64,000 bases of DNA from Duganella sp. SG902 (GTDB lineage Bacteria > Pseudomonadota > Gammaproteobacteria > Burkholderiales > Burkholderiaceae_D). The number at the start of each line of letters is the position of its first letter. The first letter of the stretch is position 1. The notes under the pieces were generated by a model. The model was not told where the DNA came from, did not search any database, and saw nothing but the letters and a program-made list of their open reading frames with translations. Shown piece after piece: positions 23,453 through 31,781 of this stretch. The position numbers and the translations under genes were made by a program. Location: the NCBI RefSeq assembly GCF_013376005.1, contig NZ_JABMJK010000001.1, positions 62,001 through 126,000 of the forward strand, read 5' to 3'.

Positions 23453-25564
23453 ATGCAACGCAAGCCACAACTCCGCACCCTGCCCCTGCTGATCGCAGCC
23501 GTCTTCTACGCCCAGCACGTCCATGCGGACGACGATGCGGCGATCCCGCAAGTGGACGTCACCGCCCACCTGAAAAGCGCGCGCATCGATCTGTCGCCCA
23601 ACGTCGGCACCACCGTCTACAGCATCGACAAGCACATGATCGACCAGCTGGGCCAGGGCGACAACACGCCCTTCAACGAGGTGCTGCTGCGCCTCCCGGG
23701 CGTGAGCCAGGATTCCAAGGCGTCGGGTTCCATCCACGTTCGCGACGACCACGCCAACGTGCAGTACCGGGTGAATGGCGTGCAGCTGCCGGAATCGATC
23801 AGCGGCTTCGGCCAGTCGATCGACACGCGCTTCGTGGCATCGACCGACTTCATTACCGGCGCGCTGCCGGCGCAATTCGGCCTGCGCACGGCCGGCATTG
23901 TCGATATCCAGACCAAGGAAGGCCAGCCGGGCAGCGGCGGCCGCATCGGCATCCTGATCGGCAGCCATGACCATGTGGAGCCGAGCGCGGAATTCTTCGG
24001 CTCGCAGGGCGCGTTCAACTACTACCTGTCCGGCAGCTACGAGTCGAACAACCTGGGCATCGAGAACCCGCTGCCCACCACCGGCGCGCTGCACGACCGT
24101 ACCAAGCAGGCCAAGTCCTTCGGCAGCCTGTCCTACTTCGTCGACGACAACACCCGTCTTGGCCTGATGTTCGGCACCTACAACGGCCGCTTCCAGATTC
24201 CAAACAATCCGGACCAGCAGCCGTCCTACGCCATCACCGGTGTCACCCCTCCCGATTCCGCCCAGCTGGACGAGCGCCAGCGCGAGCTGAATCGCTTCCT
24301 GGTGCTGTCGCTGCAAAAAAGCCTGGGCGACCTGAATTACCAGGTATCGGCCTTTCATCAGTACTCGGAACTGCACTACACGCCGGACCCGGTGGGCGAC
24401 CTGGCCTACAACGGCGTGGCTTCCGACACGTTGCGCTCCAACTCGGCCAGCGGCCTGCAGTTCGACGCCAGCTACAAGCTGAATAGCGCCCACACCCTGC
24501 GCACCGGCCTGGCCTACACCCGCCAGACCACCCACAGCAACAACAGCGTGGGCGTATTCGACCTGAATGACGACGGCAGCCAGGCCAGCACCGATCCGCG
24601 CACCATCGTCGACAACAGCAGCAAGACCGGCAAGCTGTCCAGCGTGTATCTGCAGGATGAATGGCATATCGGCGCCCCGCTGACCATCAACTACGGCGTG
24701 CGCTTCGATAAGGTGGACGCCTTTGTCAACGAACAGCAGTGGAGCCCACGCGTCAACGTGGCTTACCAGCTGGCCAAGGGCACGGCGCTGCACGCGGGCT
24801 ATTCGCGCTACTTCACGCCGCCGCCGCAGGAACTGGCCGCGCAGTCGAGCATCGACAAATACGCCGGCACCTCGAATGCGCCGGAGGTGCCGGTGTCGGA
24901 CAACGTCAAGTCCGAGCGCACGCACTACTTCGACGTTGGCATCAGCCACCAGCTGAACGATGCGCTGACCTTGACCGCCGACGCCTACTACAAGAAGATC
25001 CGCAACATGCTGGACGAAGGCCAGTTCGGCCAGGCCCTGATCCTGTCGCCGTTCAACTATGACCGAGGCTATGCCAAGGGGCTGGAGCTGTCCGGCGTGT
25101 ACAGCCAGAAGAACTGGGGCGCCTTCCTGAACCTGACCACGCAAAAGGCCGAAGGCACCAACATCACTTCCGGCCAGTCGCTGTTCGGTCCCGATGAGCT
25201 GGCGTACATCGCCAACCACTACATCCACGTCGACCACGACCAGACCGTGACGCTGTCCGGCGGCGCGCACTACCACTGGGGCGATTCGCAGATCAGCGGC
25301 GACTTCCTGTACGGCAGCGGCCTGCGCATGACGCCGGACGACGGCGCGCCGAACTCCGGCCACCTGCCCCACTACACCACCGTCAACCTGGCGCTGACGC
25401 ATACCTGGAAAGCCACGCCGGTGGGCACGGTGGAAGGCCGCCTGGCCCTGATCAACGCCTTCGACAAATCCTATCTGCTGCGCGACGGCTCGGGCGTGGG
25501 CGTGGGCGCGCCTCAGTACGGCGAGCGCCGCTCCCTGTACGCGGGGCTTTCGACCAGTTTTTAA
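23453..25564 (+). CDS. TonB-dependent outer-membrane receptor
   Basis: The 703-residue protein has a signal peptide (cleavage near VHA-DD), a plug domain (residues about 30-150, with LLRLPGVSQDSKASGSIHVRDD and YRVNGVQLPESI) and a 22-strand-type barrel ending in an aromatic C-terminus (GLSTSF, phenylalanine last). Such receptors import large or scarce ligands using TonB energy. The upstream DUF2946-like His/Cys protein hints at a metal or metallophore substrate, which is inference. The stop lies six bases before the regulatory region of the MarR gene. Confidence 0.9.
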   Translation: MQRKPQLRTLPLLIAAVFYAQHVHADDDAAIPQVDVTAHLKSARIDLSPNVGTTVYSIDKHMIDQLGQGDNTPFNEVLLRLPGVSQDSKASGSIHVRDDHANVQYRVNGVQLPESISGFGQSIDTRFVASTDFITGALPAQFGLRTAGIVDIQTKEGQPGSGGRIGILIGSHDHVEPSAEFFGSQGAFNYYLSGSYESNNLGIENPLPTTGALHDRTKQAKSFGSLSYFVDDNTRLGLMFGTYNGRFQIPNNPDQQPSYAITGVTPPDSAQLDERQRELNRFLVLSLQKSLGDLNYQVSAFHQYSELHYTPDPVGDLAYNGVASDTLRSNSASGLQFDASYKLNSAHTLRTGLAYTRQTTHSNNSVGVFDLNDDGSQASTDPRTIVDNSSKTGKLSSVYLQDEWHIGAPLTINYGVRFDKVDAFVNEQQWSPRVNVAYQLAKGTALHAGYSRYFTPPPQELAAQSSIDKYAGTSNAPEVPVSDNVKSERTHYFDVGISHQLNDALTLTADAYYKKIRNMLDEGQFGQALILSPFNYDRGYAKGLELSGVYSQKNWGAFLNLTTQKAEGTNITSGQSLFGPDELAYIANHYIHVDHDQTVTLSGGAHYHWGDSQISGDFLYGSGLRMTPDDGAPNSGHLPHYTTVNLALTHTWKATPVGTVEGRLALINAFDKSYLLRDGSGVGVGAPQYGERRSLYAGLSTSF

Positions 25565-25569
25565 ATATT

Positions 25570-25608
25570 ATTAGGAGTCCTTGCTAATTTGGATTTGCTG
25601 TGTATAAT
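25570..25608 (+). promoter_or_regulatory. Promoter and operator of the MarR gene
   Basis: TTGCTA (25581-25586) and TATAAT (25603-25608) are separated by 16 bases, and the -10 ends seven bases before the ATG, so the predicted transcript is leaderless. The inverted repeat ATTAG-N9-CTAAT (25570-25588) overlaps the -35. Its first 12 bases, ATTAGGAGTCCT, recur exactly at 26292-26303 before the next gene. Autorepression by the MarR protein is likely. Confidence 0.6.
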
Positions 25609-25615
25609 GCGAAGC

Positions 25616-26269
25616 ATGGACACCAAATCTAAAAAGCCGTGGCAGGATACGCCGGATGTTTCGGCCCGTATCGTCGCCTCCATCGGACGCATCGCCAGTG
25701 TGATGCGCTCCGGTATGTGGGAGTTCGCCACGGCCGAAAACCTCAACCCCACGCAAGCCGAGATGCTGCAGTTGCTTCAAGGCCGCAAGCAAGGGGTGCG
25801 CTTGTCCTGGCTGGCGTCGCAGTTGTCGATCAGCGCGGCCAGCGCAAGCGATTCGGTATCGGCTCTGGTGTCCAAGGGTTTGCTGTACAAGGCGCGCGCC
25901 GAAGATGATGGCCGCGCCACCGCGCTCTTCCTCACCCCGGAAGGCGCGGCCATGGCGGCCCGTATCGGCGGCGCTTTGCATTTTGCGGAACAAGCGGCGG
26001 ATGCCCTGCCTGCGTCACAGCAGGCGGAACTTCTCACCGGCTTGTTCAAACTGATCGCGCAGTTGCAAAAGACGGATCGCTTCCCCGAAATGCGAGCCTG
26101 TTTGTCGTGCCGGTTCTTTGAACCGAACCGCCATCCCGGCAAGCACGCCCCGCACCATTGTGGTTTGGTGGATGCGCCGCTGTCCGTTCCGCTGTTGCGC
26201 ACGGACTGCCTTGAACATGAACCGGCCGATCCGGCAGCCAAGGCGCGTAACTGGAAAGTCTTCGCTTAA
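25616..26269 (+). CDS. MarR-family regulator with C-terminal Cys/His cluster
   Basis: The 217-residue protein has a MarR winged-helix domain (residues about 15-150: LNPTQAEMLQLLQG, LSWLASQLSISAASASDSVSALVSKGL, wing at RAEDDGRATAL). After it comes an extra domain of about 60 residues with C162-x2-C165, C182 and C198 plus histidines 173, 177, 180, 181 and 201. Four cysteines with this spacing suggest a metal or Fe-S sensing site, so the regulator may respond to redox state. The ATG at 25616 is chosen because the -10 box covers the in-frame ATG at 25607. It is followed by AhpD-like and redoxin genes on the same strand, consistent with control of an oxidant response. Confidence 0.82.
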   Translation: MDTKSKKPWQDTPDVSARIVASIGRIASVMRSGMWEFATAENLNPTQAEMLQLLQGRKQGVRLSWLASQLSISAASASDSVSALVSKGLLYKARAEDDGRATALFLTPEGAAMAARIGGALHFAEQAADALPASQQAELLTGLFKLIAQLQKTDRFPEMRACLSCRFFEPNRHPGKHAPHHCGLVDAPLSVPLLRTDCLEHEPADPAAKARNWKVFA

Positions 26270-26293
26270 CATTTTTTTTTTGACCAATTTAAT

Positions 26294-26304
26294 TAGGAGT
26301 CCTA
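26294..26304. promoter_or_regulatory. Palindrome TAGGAGTCCTA overlapping the ribosome-binding site
   Basis: A perfect 5-base inverted repeat about a central G lies directly before the AhpD-like gene and contains its AGGAG Shine-Dalgarno. It is part of a 12-base identity with the operator region of the MarR gene 722 bases upstream. A run of ten T (26272-26281) lies just before it. Confidence 0.5.
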
Positions 26305-26306
26305 TC

Positions 26307-26849
26307 ATGTCGCGTATCAACCTCGTTATCCCTGCCGACACCACCGGCGAACGTCAACAACTGCTGGCGCAGATCCAGGGCGCTTTCGGCGCCACGCCGA
26401 ACATGTTCAAGGCCGTGGCCAATTCCACCGCCGCGCTGAAAAGCATGTGGGGTTCGTTCGGCGCGCTGGGTGGTGGCGTCATCAACGCCAAGCTTGGCGA
26501 GCAGATCGCCGTCGCCATCGCCGACCGTAACGATTGCGAATACTGCCTGGCGGCGCACACCGTGTTGGGCCGCAAGGCCGGCGCCACCGCCGAGGAAATG
26601 AGCGCAGCCCAGGCCGGCCAGTCTGCCGATCCGAAGACCGCGGCCGCCCTGCGCTTCGCCGTCGCCGTGGTGAACAACCGCGCCCAGATCGCCGACGAGG
26701 AAGTCGCGGCCCTGCGCGACGCCGGCTTCAACGACGAGGAAATCGTCGAGATCCTGGCCCACGTGGCGCTCAACCTGTTCACCAACTACGTCAACGTGGC
26801 GTTCAAGGTGCCGGTCGACTTCCCGTCGGTCAAACTGCGCGCCAAATAA
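26307..26849 (+). CDS. AhpD-like carboxymuconolactone decarboxylase-family protein
   Basis: The 180-residue all-helical protein has the AhpD-type redox motif CEYCLAAH (C77, C80, H84), in which the cysteine pair is reduced and oxidised and the histidine assists. Family members act as alkyl-hydroperoxide reductase partners or peroxidases rather than as true decarboxylases when this motif is present. It starts 37 bases after the MarR gene and is followed after nine bases by a redoxin gene, forming a compact redox module. AGGAG is seven bases before the ATG. Confidence 0.9.
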   Translation: MSRINLVIPADTTGERQQLLAQIQGAFGATPNMFKAVANSTAALKSMWGSFGALGGGVINAKLGEQIAVAIADRNDCEYCLAAHTVLGRKAGATAEEMSAAQAGQSADPKTAAALRFAVAVVNNRAQIADEEVAALRDAGFNDEEIVEILAHVALNLFTNYVNVAFKVPVDFPSVKLRAK

Positions 26850-26858
26850 GGAGCCGCC

Positions 26859-27380
26859 ATGTTCCCTATCGCCCCCGAACTACAGGCCGCGGCATGGCTG
26901 AACAGCGCCACGCCGCTCTCGCTGCGGCAGTTGCGCGGCAAGGTCGTGGTGATCTACGCCTTCCAGATGCTGTGTCCCGGCTGCGTTTCGCACGGCATCC
27001 CGCAGGCCAGGACCATCCGCGCCGCGTTCGATGAGAAGGACGTGGCGGTGCTCGGGCTGCACTCCGTGTTCGAGCACCACGCGGTGATGAACCGCGAGGC
27101 GCTTGAGGCCTTTGTGCACGAGTACCGCATCGGCTTCCCGGTGGCGATAGACCAGCCGTCGGCCCACGGTCCGATTCCCCTGACCATGGAGGCGTATCAG
27201 CTGCGCGGCACGCCGACGCTGATCGTCATCGACCGCCAGGGACGGCTGCGGCTCAGCCACTTCGGCCGCGCCGAGGACATGCGGGTCGGCGCCCTGATTG
27301 GCCAGCTGGTGGCGGAAAGCGCGGCGGCGCCACAAGCGCAGGCGCAGTGCGACGATGACGCCTGCGGCATCAGCTACTAG
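26859..27380 (+). CDS. Thioredoxin-fold redoxin (peroxiredoxin-like)
   Basis: The 173-residue cytoplasmic protein has a thioredoxin fold with CPGC (C39, C42) after a beta strand (GKVVVIYAFQML), a cis-proline region in LRGTPTLIVIDRQGRL and an extra C-terminal pair in QCDDDACGISY (C164, C169). It looks like a TlpA/AhpC-type redoxin; the second cysteine pair could relay electrons. It follows the AhpD-like gene by nine bases and is the last gene of the MarR module. Its stop overlaps the end of the convergent LysR gene by four bases. Confidence 0.85.
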   Translation: MFPIAPELQAAAWLNSATPLSLRQLRGKVVVIYAFQMLCPGCVSHGIPQARTIRAAFDEKDVAVLGLHSVFEHHAVMNREALEAFVHEYRIGFPVAIDQPSAHGPIPLTMEAYQLRGTPTLIVIDRQGRLRLSHFGRAEDMRVGALIGQLVAESAAAPQAQAQCDDDACGISY

Positions 27381-28273
27381 CCGTTCCTGATGTGATCGAT
27401 GAAAGCGCGCAAGGGAGGCGGCACCAGGCGGCGCCCCGGGTAATACAGGAATGGCCCGGAGAAGGCGGGCCACCACGGCGCCAGCACCGCCTCCAGCGCG
27501 CCGCTTTCAAGATGGGGGCGCAGCCAGTCCTCAAACAGGTAGACAATGCCGCATCCCGCCCTGGCCGCGTCCACGATCAGATCCGCTCCGCCGGAACGCT
27601 CGACCAGCAAGGGACCGTCGACTTCAACCTTCAGCGTCTCGTCGCCGCGCTCGAATTCCCACGGCTGCACCGGACGGCCGCCAAAACGCATGCGCAGGCA
27701 ATCGTGGCGCAGCAACTCGCCCGGATGCGCGGGGCGCCCGCGCTTGTCGAGATAGGCCGGTGACGCGGCGGCGGCAAAGCGCTGCACACGCGGTCCGATG
27801 GGTACCGCGATCATGTCCTGCTCGAGGCGCTCGTCGTAGCGTATGCCGGCGTCGCATCCCGCGGCCAGCACGTCGACCAGGCTCTCTTCCGCGACGATCT
27901 CCAGCTGTATTTCGGGATACGCGGCCAGGAAGGACGGCACGATGGCCGGCAATACCAGCCTGGTGGCGCTGACCGGCACATTCAACTTCAACTTGCCGGC
28001 CGGGCGGCCACGCAAATCGTCCACTTCGCCGAGCGCCGCCTCCACCTCGGTCAACGCCGGGCCCAGGCGCGCGAGCAGGCGGCTGCCCGCTTCCGTGGGA
28101 ACCACGCTGCGGGTGGTGCGGTTCAGCAGGCGCACGCCCAGTTGCGCCTCCAGCCGCCGCACGGCCTCGCTCAGGCCGGACGCGCTGGCGCCGGTCGCGC
28201 GCGCGCCGTCCCGGAAGCCTTGGGCACGGGCGACAGCGATAAAGGCGTGGAGGTCGGCAAGATCGACTTTCAT
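27377..28273 (-). CDS. LysR-family transcriptional regulator
   Basis: The 298-residue protein has the LysR helix-turn-helix (ARAQGFRDGARATGASASGLSEAVRRLE region) and an effector domain with the usual VRRLEAQLGVRLLNRTTRSV start. It is divergent from the YdbC-like reductase gene across a 96-base spacer, so it probably regulates that gene and itself. The ligand is unknown. Confidence 0.9.
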   Translation of the reverse strand: MKVDLADLHAFIAVARAQGFRDGARATGASASGLSEAVRRLEAQLGVRLLNRTTRSVVPTEAGSRLLARLGPALTEVEAALGEVDDLRGRPAGKLKLNVPVSATRLVLPAIVPSFLAAYPEIQLEIVAEESLVDVLAAGCDAGIRYDERLEQDMIAVPIGPRVQRFAAAASPAYLDKRGRPAHPGELLRHDCLRMRFGGRPVQPWEFERGDETLKVEVDGPLLVERSGGADLIVDAARAGCGIVYLFEDWLRPHLESGALEAVLAPWWPAFSGPFLYYPGRRLVPPPLRAFIDHIRNG

Positions 28274-28369
28274 TGTGCGGTTTTTCGTACAGGGTGTGCG
28301 GATTATACCGGCTTATCGCACGGCCGGTTCATGTCTACACTGGCCTCCTCAATGAAAAGGAGATCCATC

Positions 28370-29233
28370 ATGTCTCATCCATCCACCACCTACCGCCTCG
28401 GCGACCTGACTGTCAACCGCATGGGCTACGGCGCCATGCGCCTGTCCGGGCCGCGCGTGTTTGGCCCGCCGGCCGACAAAGCCGAAGCGCTCGCCGTGCT
28501 CCGTACCGCGGTTGAATCGGCCGTGAATCACATCGACACCAGCGATTTCTATGGCCCGCACGTCACCAACCAATTGATCCGCGAAGCCTTGCATCCCTAC
28601 CGCGACGACCTGGTGATCGCGACCAAGGTCGGCGCGCGGCGCGGCGCCGACGCCTCCTGGCTGCCCGCCGCCTCGCCGGCCGAACTTGAACAAGCGGTGC
28701 ACGACAATCTGCGCAACCTGGCACTGGACGTGCTGGATGTGGTCAATCTGCGCGTGATGATCGACCCCATGCAGCCGGCGGAAGGTTCAATCGAGCAGCC
28801 GCTGACCGTCTTGGCCGAACTGCAGCGCAAAGGCCTGGTGCGCCACATCGGCCTGAGTAACGTCACCCGCGCCCAGGTGGCCGAAGGGCGCCGCATCTGC
28901 GCCATCGCCTGCGTGCAAAACCAGTACAACCTGGTGCACCGCGCCGACGACGCGCTGATCGACGAACTGGCGCGCGACGGCATCGCCTACGTTCCATTCT
29001 TCCCCCTGGGCGGCTTCTCGCCATTACAGTCCGCCACCTTGTCGGACGTGGCGGCGCGCTTGCAAGCCTCGCCCAACCAGGTGGCGCTGGCCTGGCTGCT
29101 GCGCCGTGCGCCGAACATGCTGCTGATTCCCGGAACCAGCTCGGTCGACCACCTCAAGGAAAACCTGGCCGCACGCGCGCTGGCGCTGCCGGATGACGTG
29201 CTGTCGGCGCTGCACGGCATGACACGGCAATGA
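28370..29233 (+). CDS. Aldo/keto reductase of the YdbC/PdxI type
   Basis: The 287-residue enzyme matches, from memory, E. coli YdbC very closely over its whole length, including RLGDLTVNRMGYGAMRL, NHIDTSDFYGPHVTNQLIRE, GARRGADASWLPA and the GIAYVPFFPLGG block. YdbC (PdxI) reduces pyridoxal to pyridoxine with NADPH in vitamin B6 salvage. As in YdbC, the usual AKR active-site histidine is not in the normal place (LDVVNLRVM). The ATG at 28370 follows AAAGGAG and is preferred over upstream in-frame starts. It is divergent from a LysR gene. Confidence 0.87.
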   Translation: MSHPSTTYRLGDLTVNRMGYGAMRLSGPRVFGPPADKAEALAVLRTAVESAVNHIDTSDFYGPHVTNQLIREALHPYRDDLVIATKVGARRGADASWLPAASPAELEQAVHDNLRNLALDVLDVVNLRVMIDPMQPAEGSIEQPLTVLAELQRKGLVRHIGLSNVTRAQVAEGRRICAIACVQNQYNLVHRADDALIDELARDGIAYVPFFPLGGFSPLQSATLSDVAARLQASPNQVALAWLLRRAPNMLLIPGTSSVDHLKENLAARALALPDDVLSALHGMTRQ

Positions 29234-29274
29234 GGAGGCTTTCTCTTCAACCAGCTTAATTAACAGGCTGCCTG

Positions 29275-29312
29275 CCGGCCCACCTGTGTGCGTTACACGT
29301 CACAGGGGCCGG
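29275..29312 (+). terminator. Possible hairpin terminator after the aldo/keto reductase gene
   Basis: CCGGCC-CA-CCTGTG pairs with CACAGG-GGCCGG, giving a 12-pair stem with a two-base bulge and a 12-base loop, starting 42 bases after the stop. The tract after it is only moderately T-rich, so it could be a terminator or simply a stable hairpin. Confidence 0.45.
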
Positions 29313-29318
29313 TAATTC

Positions 29319-29348
29319 TTGAGTATTTTGCATTGTTGTAGGCATAAT
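29319..29348 (+). promoter_or_regulatory. Sigma70-like promoter of the TonB receptor operon
   Basis: TTGAGT (29319-29324) and CATAAT (29343-29348) are 18 bases apart, 39 bases before the receptor ATG. GGAGG follows at 29378-29382 as a ribosome-binding site. Confidence 0.5.
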
Positions 29349-29387
29349 CGATCCGACCCAACGATCGCGGCATCAATGGAGGACGAT

Positions 29388-31781
29388 ATGAAAACACATC
29401 TCACCGTTATCGCCGCCAGCCTGGCCGCGGCCTTTTTCGTCGCGCCGGCATGGGCCGCGGACGAAGTGCAGTCGGTGGTGGTGACCGCGCAGTCGCGCAA
29501 GCAGCTGGCGCAGGACGTGCCGATGACCATGCAGGTCGTCACCGGCAAGGACATCGAGGCCATCGGCGCCAAGGACCTGGCGGACCTGAACGGCTACATC
29601 CCCGGCCTGAGCGTGGATGCCGTCGAGCCCACCCAGCCGCAATTCGGCATACGCGGCGTGCAGGCGGGCGATTTCGGCGTCGCCACCGACTCGCCGGTCG
29701 GCATTTATGTGGACGGCGTCTACACCGGCAAGACCGGCGGCGCGCTGATGAACTTTGTCGACGTGCAGCGCATCGAGGTGGTGAAAGGCCCGCAAGGCAC
29801 GCTGTTCGGCCGTAACAGCGCGGCCGGCGCGATCGCCATCAGCACCAATGAACCGGGCAAGGAGGTCGATGCGGCCGCCCACGTCAAGCTGGGGCGCTTC
29901 GGCCGCGCCAACGCGGACGTGATGCTGAACTTCCCCATCACAGACACCTTCGCCACCCGCATCGTGGTGGTGCGCGCCGGCAGCGAGGGCTGGGTCGACA
30001 ACACCGCCACCGGCAAGAAGTCCGGCGGCGACAAGGACTGGGCCACCCGCGTTTCGCTGCGCAAGGACTTCGACGCCGCCAGGCTGGTGTTCTCGTGGGA
30101 GCACGAGAATATGGAGCAGTATGGCCGCCCCGCCTTTGGCGTGATCAAGGACCCGGCGCTGCCGCTGGCCGGCTATCGCGGCGTGTACGACGCGGCCTAC
30201 ACCGCCAACTTCGTCAACCCGCTGGACGCGCCGCTGGCCAACGACCAGCAAGGCAGCGAAGGACGCTTGTTCGACGGCGCCACGCTGCGCCTGGAGGCGC
30301 CGCTGGCCGGCATGAGCTTCAACTCCACCACCGCCTACCGCCGTTTCACCACCCACAACCTGACCGACAACGATGGCGGCGCCCGCCCCGATCTCTATCT
30401 GACCACGCAGGATGCCAAGCGCGCGCGCAGCTTCCAGCAGGAATTCAAGCTGTCCGGCAGGACCGATAAGCTGGACTGGATCGCGGGCCTGAGTTTTTAT
30501 CACAACAACGAGCACCAGGACGCCGGCGCCTACGTCACCACCGGCACGCTGGACACCCTGAGCCAGTTCGGCGGCGGCGATCCGAATTTCGCCATGCTGT
30601 TCGGCGGGCTGGCGGCGGCCGGCCTGCCCGGCATCAGCGCCGACTCGGTATTCTCGTGGAACGAGACCCACTACAGCGACGTGCGCACCAGGTCCGCCTC
30701 GATCTACGGCGACACCATCTGGCACCTGACGCCGCAAACCAACGCCACGGTCGGCCTGCGCTATACAAAGGACAAGAAGCGCATGACCTGGCATGTGCCC
30801 GGGCGCGTGTCGCCACAGCTGGACGACTTCCTCAACAAGTTTGGTCCGCTGGCCGGGCTGGACGCGTCGTCCTTCCCGTCCAACGTGATCTTCGCCACCG
30901 CCGCGCAGCTGGCGTCGTCGCCGGTCACGCGCGAGAAGGACTGGACCGACTGGAGCCCGCGCCTGGTGCTGGACCATAAGCTCAACAAGGACACCCTGCT
31001 GTTCACGTCCCTGTCGCGCGGCTACCAGGCCGGCGGCTTTAACATCTTCACCCCGCCCAATCCGGCCTCGCCCACCCGCACCGGGCAGGATCCCAGCTTT
31101 GAACCGGAGAAGATGACCAACTTCGAGGCCGGCGTCAAGCTGGCCTTGCCGGACATCCGCGCCACCGTCAACGCCGCGCTGTTCGCCTACAAGTTCAAGA
31201 ACCTACAGGACATACAGCTGTACAGCGTGGGCAGCATCCCGACCTACAACGTGATCTCCAGCGACCAGAAGGCGCATGGCCTGGACGTCGACGGCCGCAT
31301 CCGCGTGTCGCCGCGCGTGACGCTGTTCGGCGGCTTTGAATATATCGACCAGACCTACACCCGCTACCAGCGTCTGGACGCCAGCGGCAACGTCACGCTG
31401 GACCTGGGCGGCCAGCCGGTCGGCACGCCGCGCCTGAGCGCCATGGCGGGGATTAACATGAACTGGGAAACCGCCAGTGGCCGCGCCAGCGTCAACTTCC
31501 AGGGCACGCATGCCAGCGCCACGCGCTGCAACAGCGACACGGCGGACCTGAGCTGCCTGCGCACCGCCAAGCTGAAAACCGGTACCGCCACCAGCAAGTA
31601 CGATTTGCGCGTCGGCTGGGATAGTCCAGGCGCGCGCTACGGTGTGGCGCTGATCGTCAATAATGTGTTCGACCAGCGCTACATCCACTCGCTGGGAGGT
31701 CAAACGGAACAATACGGCGCGCCGTATGCTTATCTCACACCGCCGCGCGCGATCGGCGTGGAATTCAGGGCTAGTATGTAA
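29388..31781 (+). CDS. TonB-dependent receptor
   Basis: The 797-residue protein has a signal peptide (cleavage near AWA-AD), a TonB-box-like SVVVTAQSRK at the mature N-terminus, a plug domain (ADLNGYIPGLSVDAVEPTQPQFGIRGV and FVDVQRIEVVKGPQGTLFGRNSAAGAI) and a barrel ending EFRASM. This is the IroN/FecA-like or organic-substrate type that takes up siderophores, terpenoids or plant compounds. The ATG at 29388 follows GGAGG and gives a normal signal peptide. It is joined by TAATG to the serine hydrolase gene, so the hydrolase probably acts on the imported ligand. Confidence 0.92.
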   Translation: MKTHLTVIAASLAAAFFVAPAWAADEVQSVVVTAQSRKQLAQDVPMTMQVVTGKDIEAIGAKDLADLNGYIPGLSVDAVEPTQPQFGIRGVQAGDFGVATDSPVGIYVDGVYTGKTGGALMNFVDVQRIEVVKGPQGTLFGRNSAAGAIAISTNEPGKEVDAAAHVKLGRFGRANADVMLNFPITDTFATRIVVVRAGSEGWVDNTATGKKSGGDKDWATRVSLRKDFDAARLVFSWEHENMEQYGRPAFGVIKDPALPLAGYRGVYDAAYTANFVNPLDAPLANDQQGSEGRLFDGATLRLEAPLAGMSFNSTTAYRRFTTHNLTDNDGGARPDLYLTTQDAKRARSFQQEFKLSGRTDKLDWIAGLSFYHNNEHQDAGAYVTTGTLDTLSQFGGGDPNFAMLFGGLAAAGLPGISADSVFSWNETHYSDVRTRSASIYGDTIWHLTPQTNATVGLRYTKDKKRMTWHVPGRVSPQLDDFLNKFGPLAGLDASSFPSNVIFATAAQLASSPVTREKDWTDWSPRLVLDHKLNKDTLLFTSLSRGYQAGGFNIFTPPNPASPTRTGQDPSFEPEKMTNFEAGVKLALPDIRATVNAALFAYKFKNLQDIQLYSVGSIPTYNVISSDQKAHGLDVDGRIRVSPRVTLFGGFEYIDQTYTRYQRLDASGNVTLDLGGQPVGTPRLSAMAGINMNWETASGRASVNFQGTHASATRCNSDTADLSCLRTAKLKTGTATSKYDLRVGWDSPGARYGVALIVNNVFDQRYIHSLGGQTEQYGAPYAYLTPPRAIGVEFRASM

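Noticed and set aside
23387..25402. A 671-codon minus-strand frame opposite the TonB receptor
   Set aside because: The plus strand encodes an intact receptor with signal peptide and barrel; the opposite frame has no recognisable feature.
26280..26308. A promoter TTGACC-N17-TATCAT before the AhpD-like gene
   Set aside because: The -10 would overlap the start codon, so the transcript would begin inside the gene; a good ribosome-binding site indicates transcription from further upstream.
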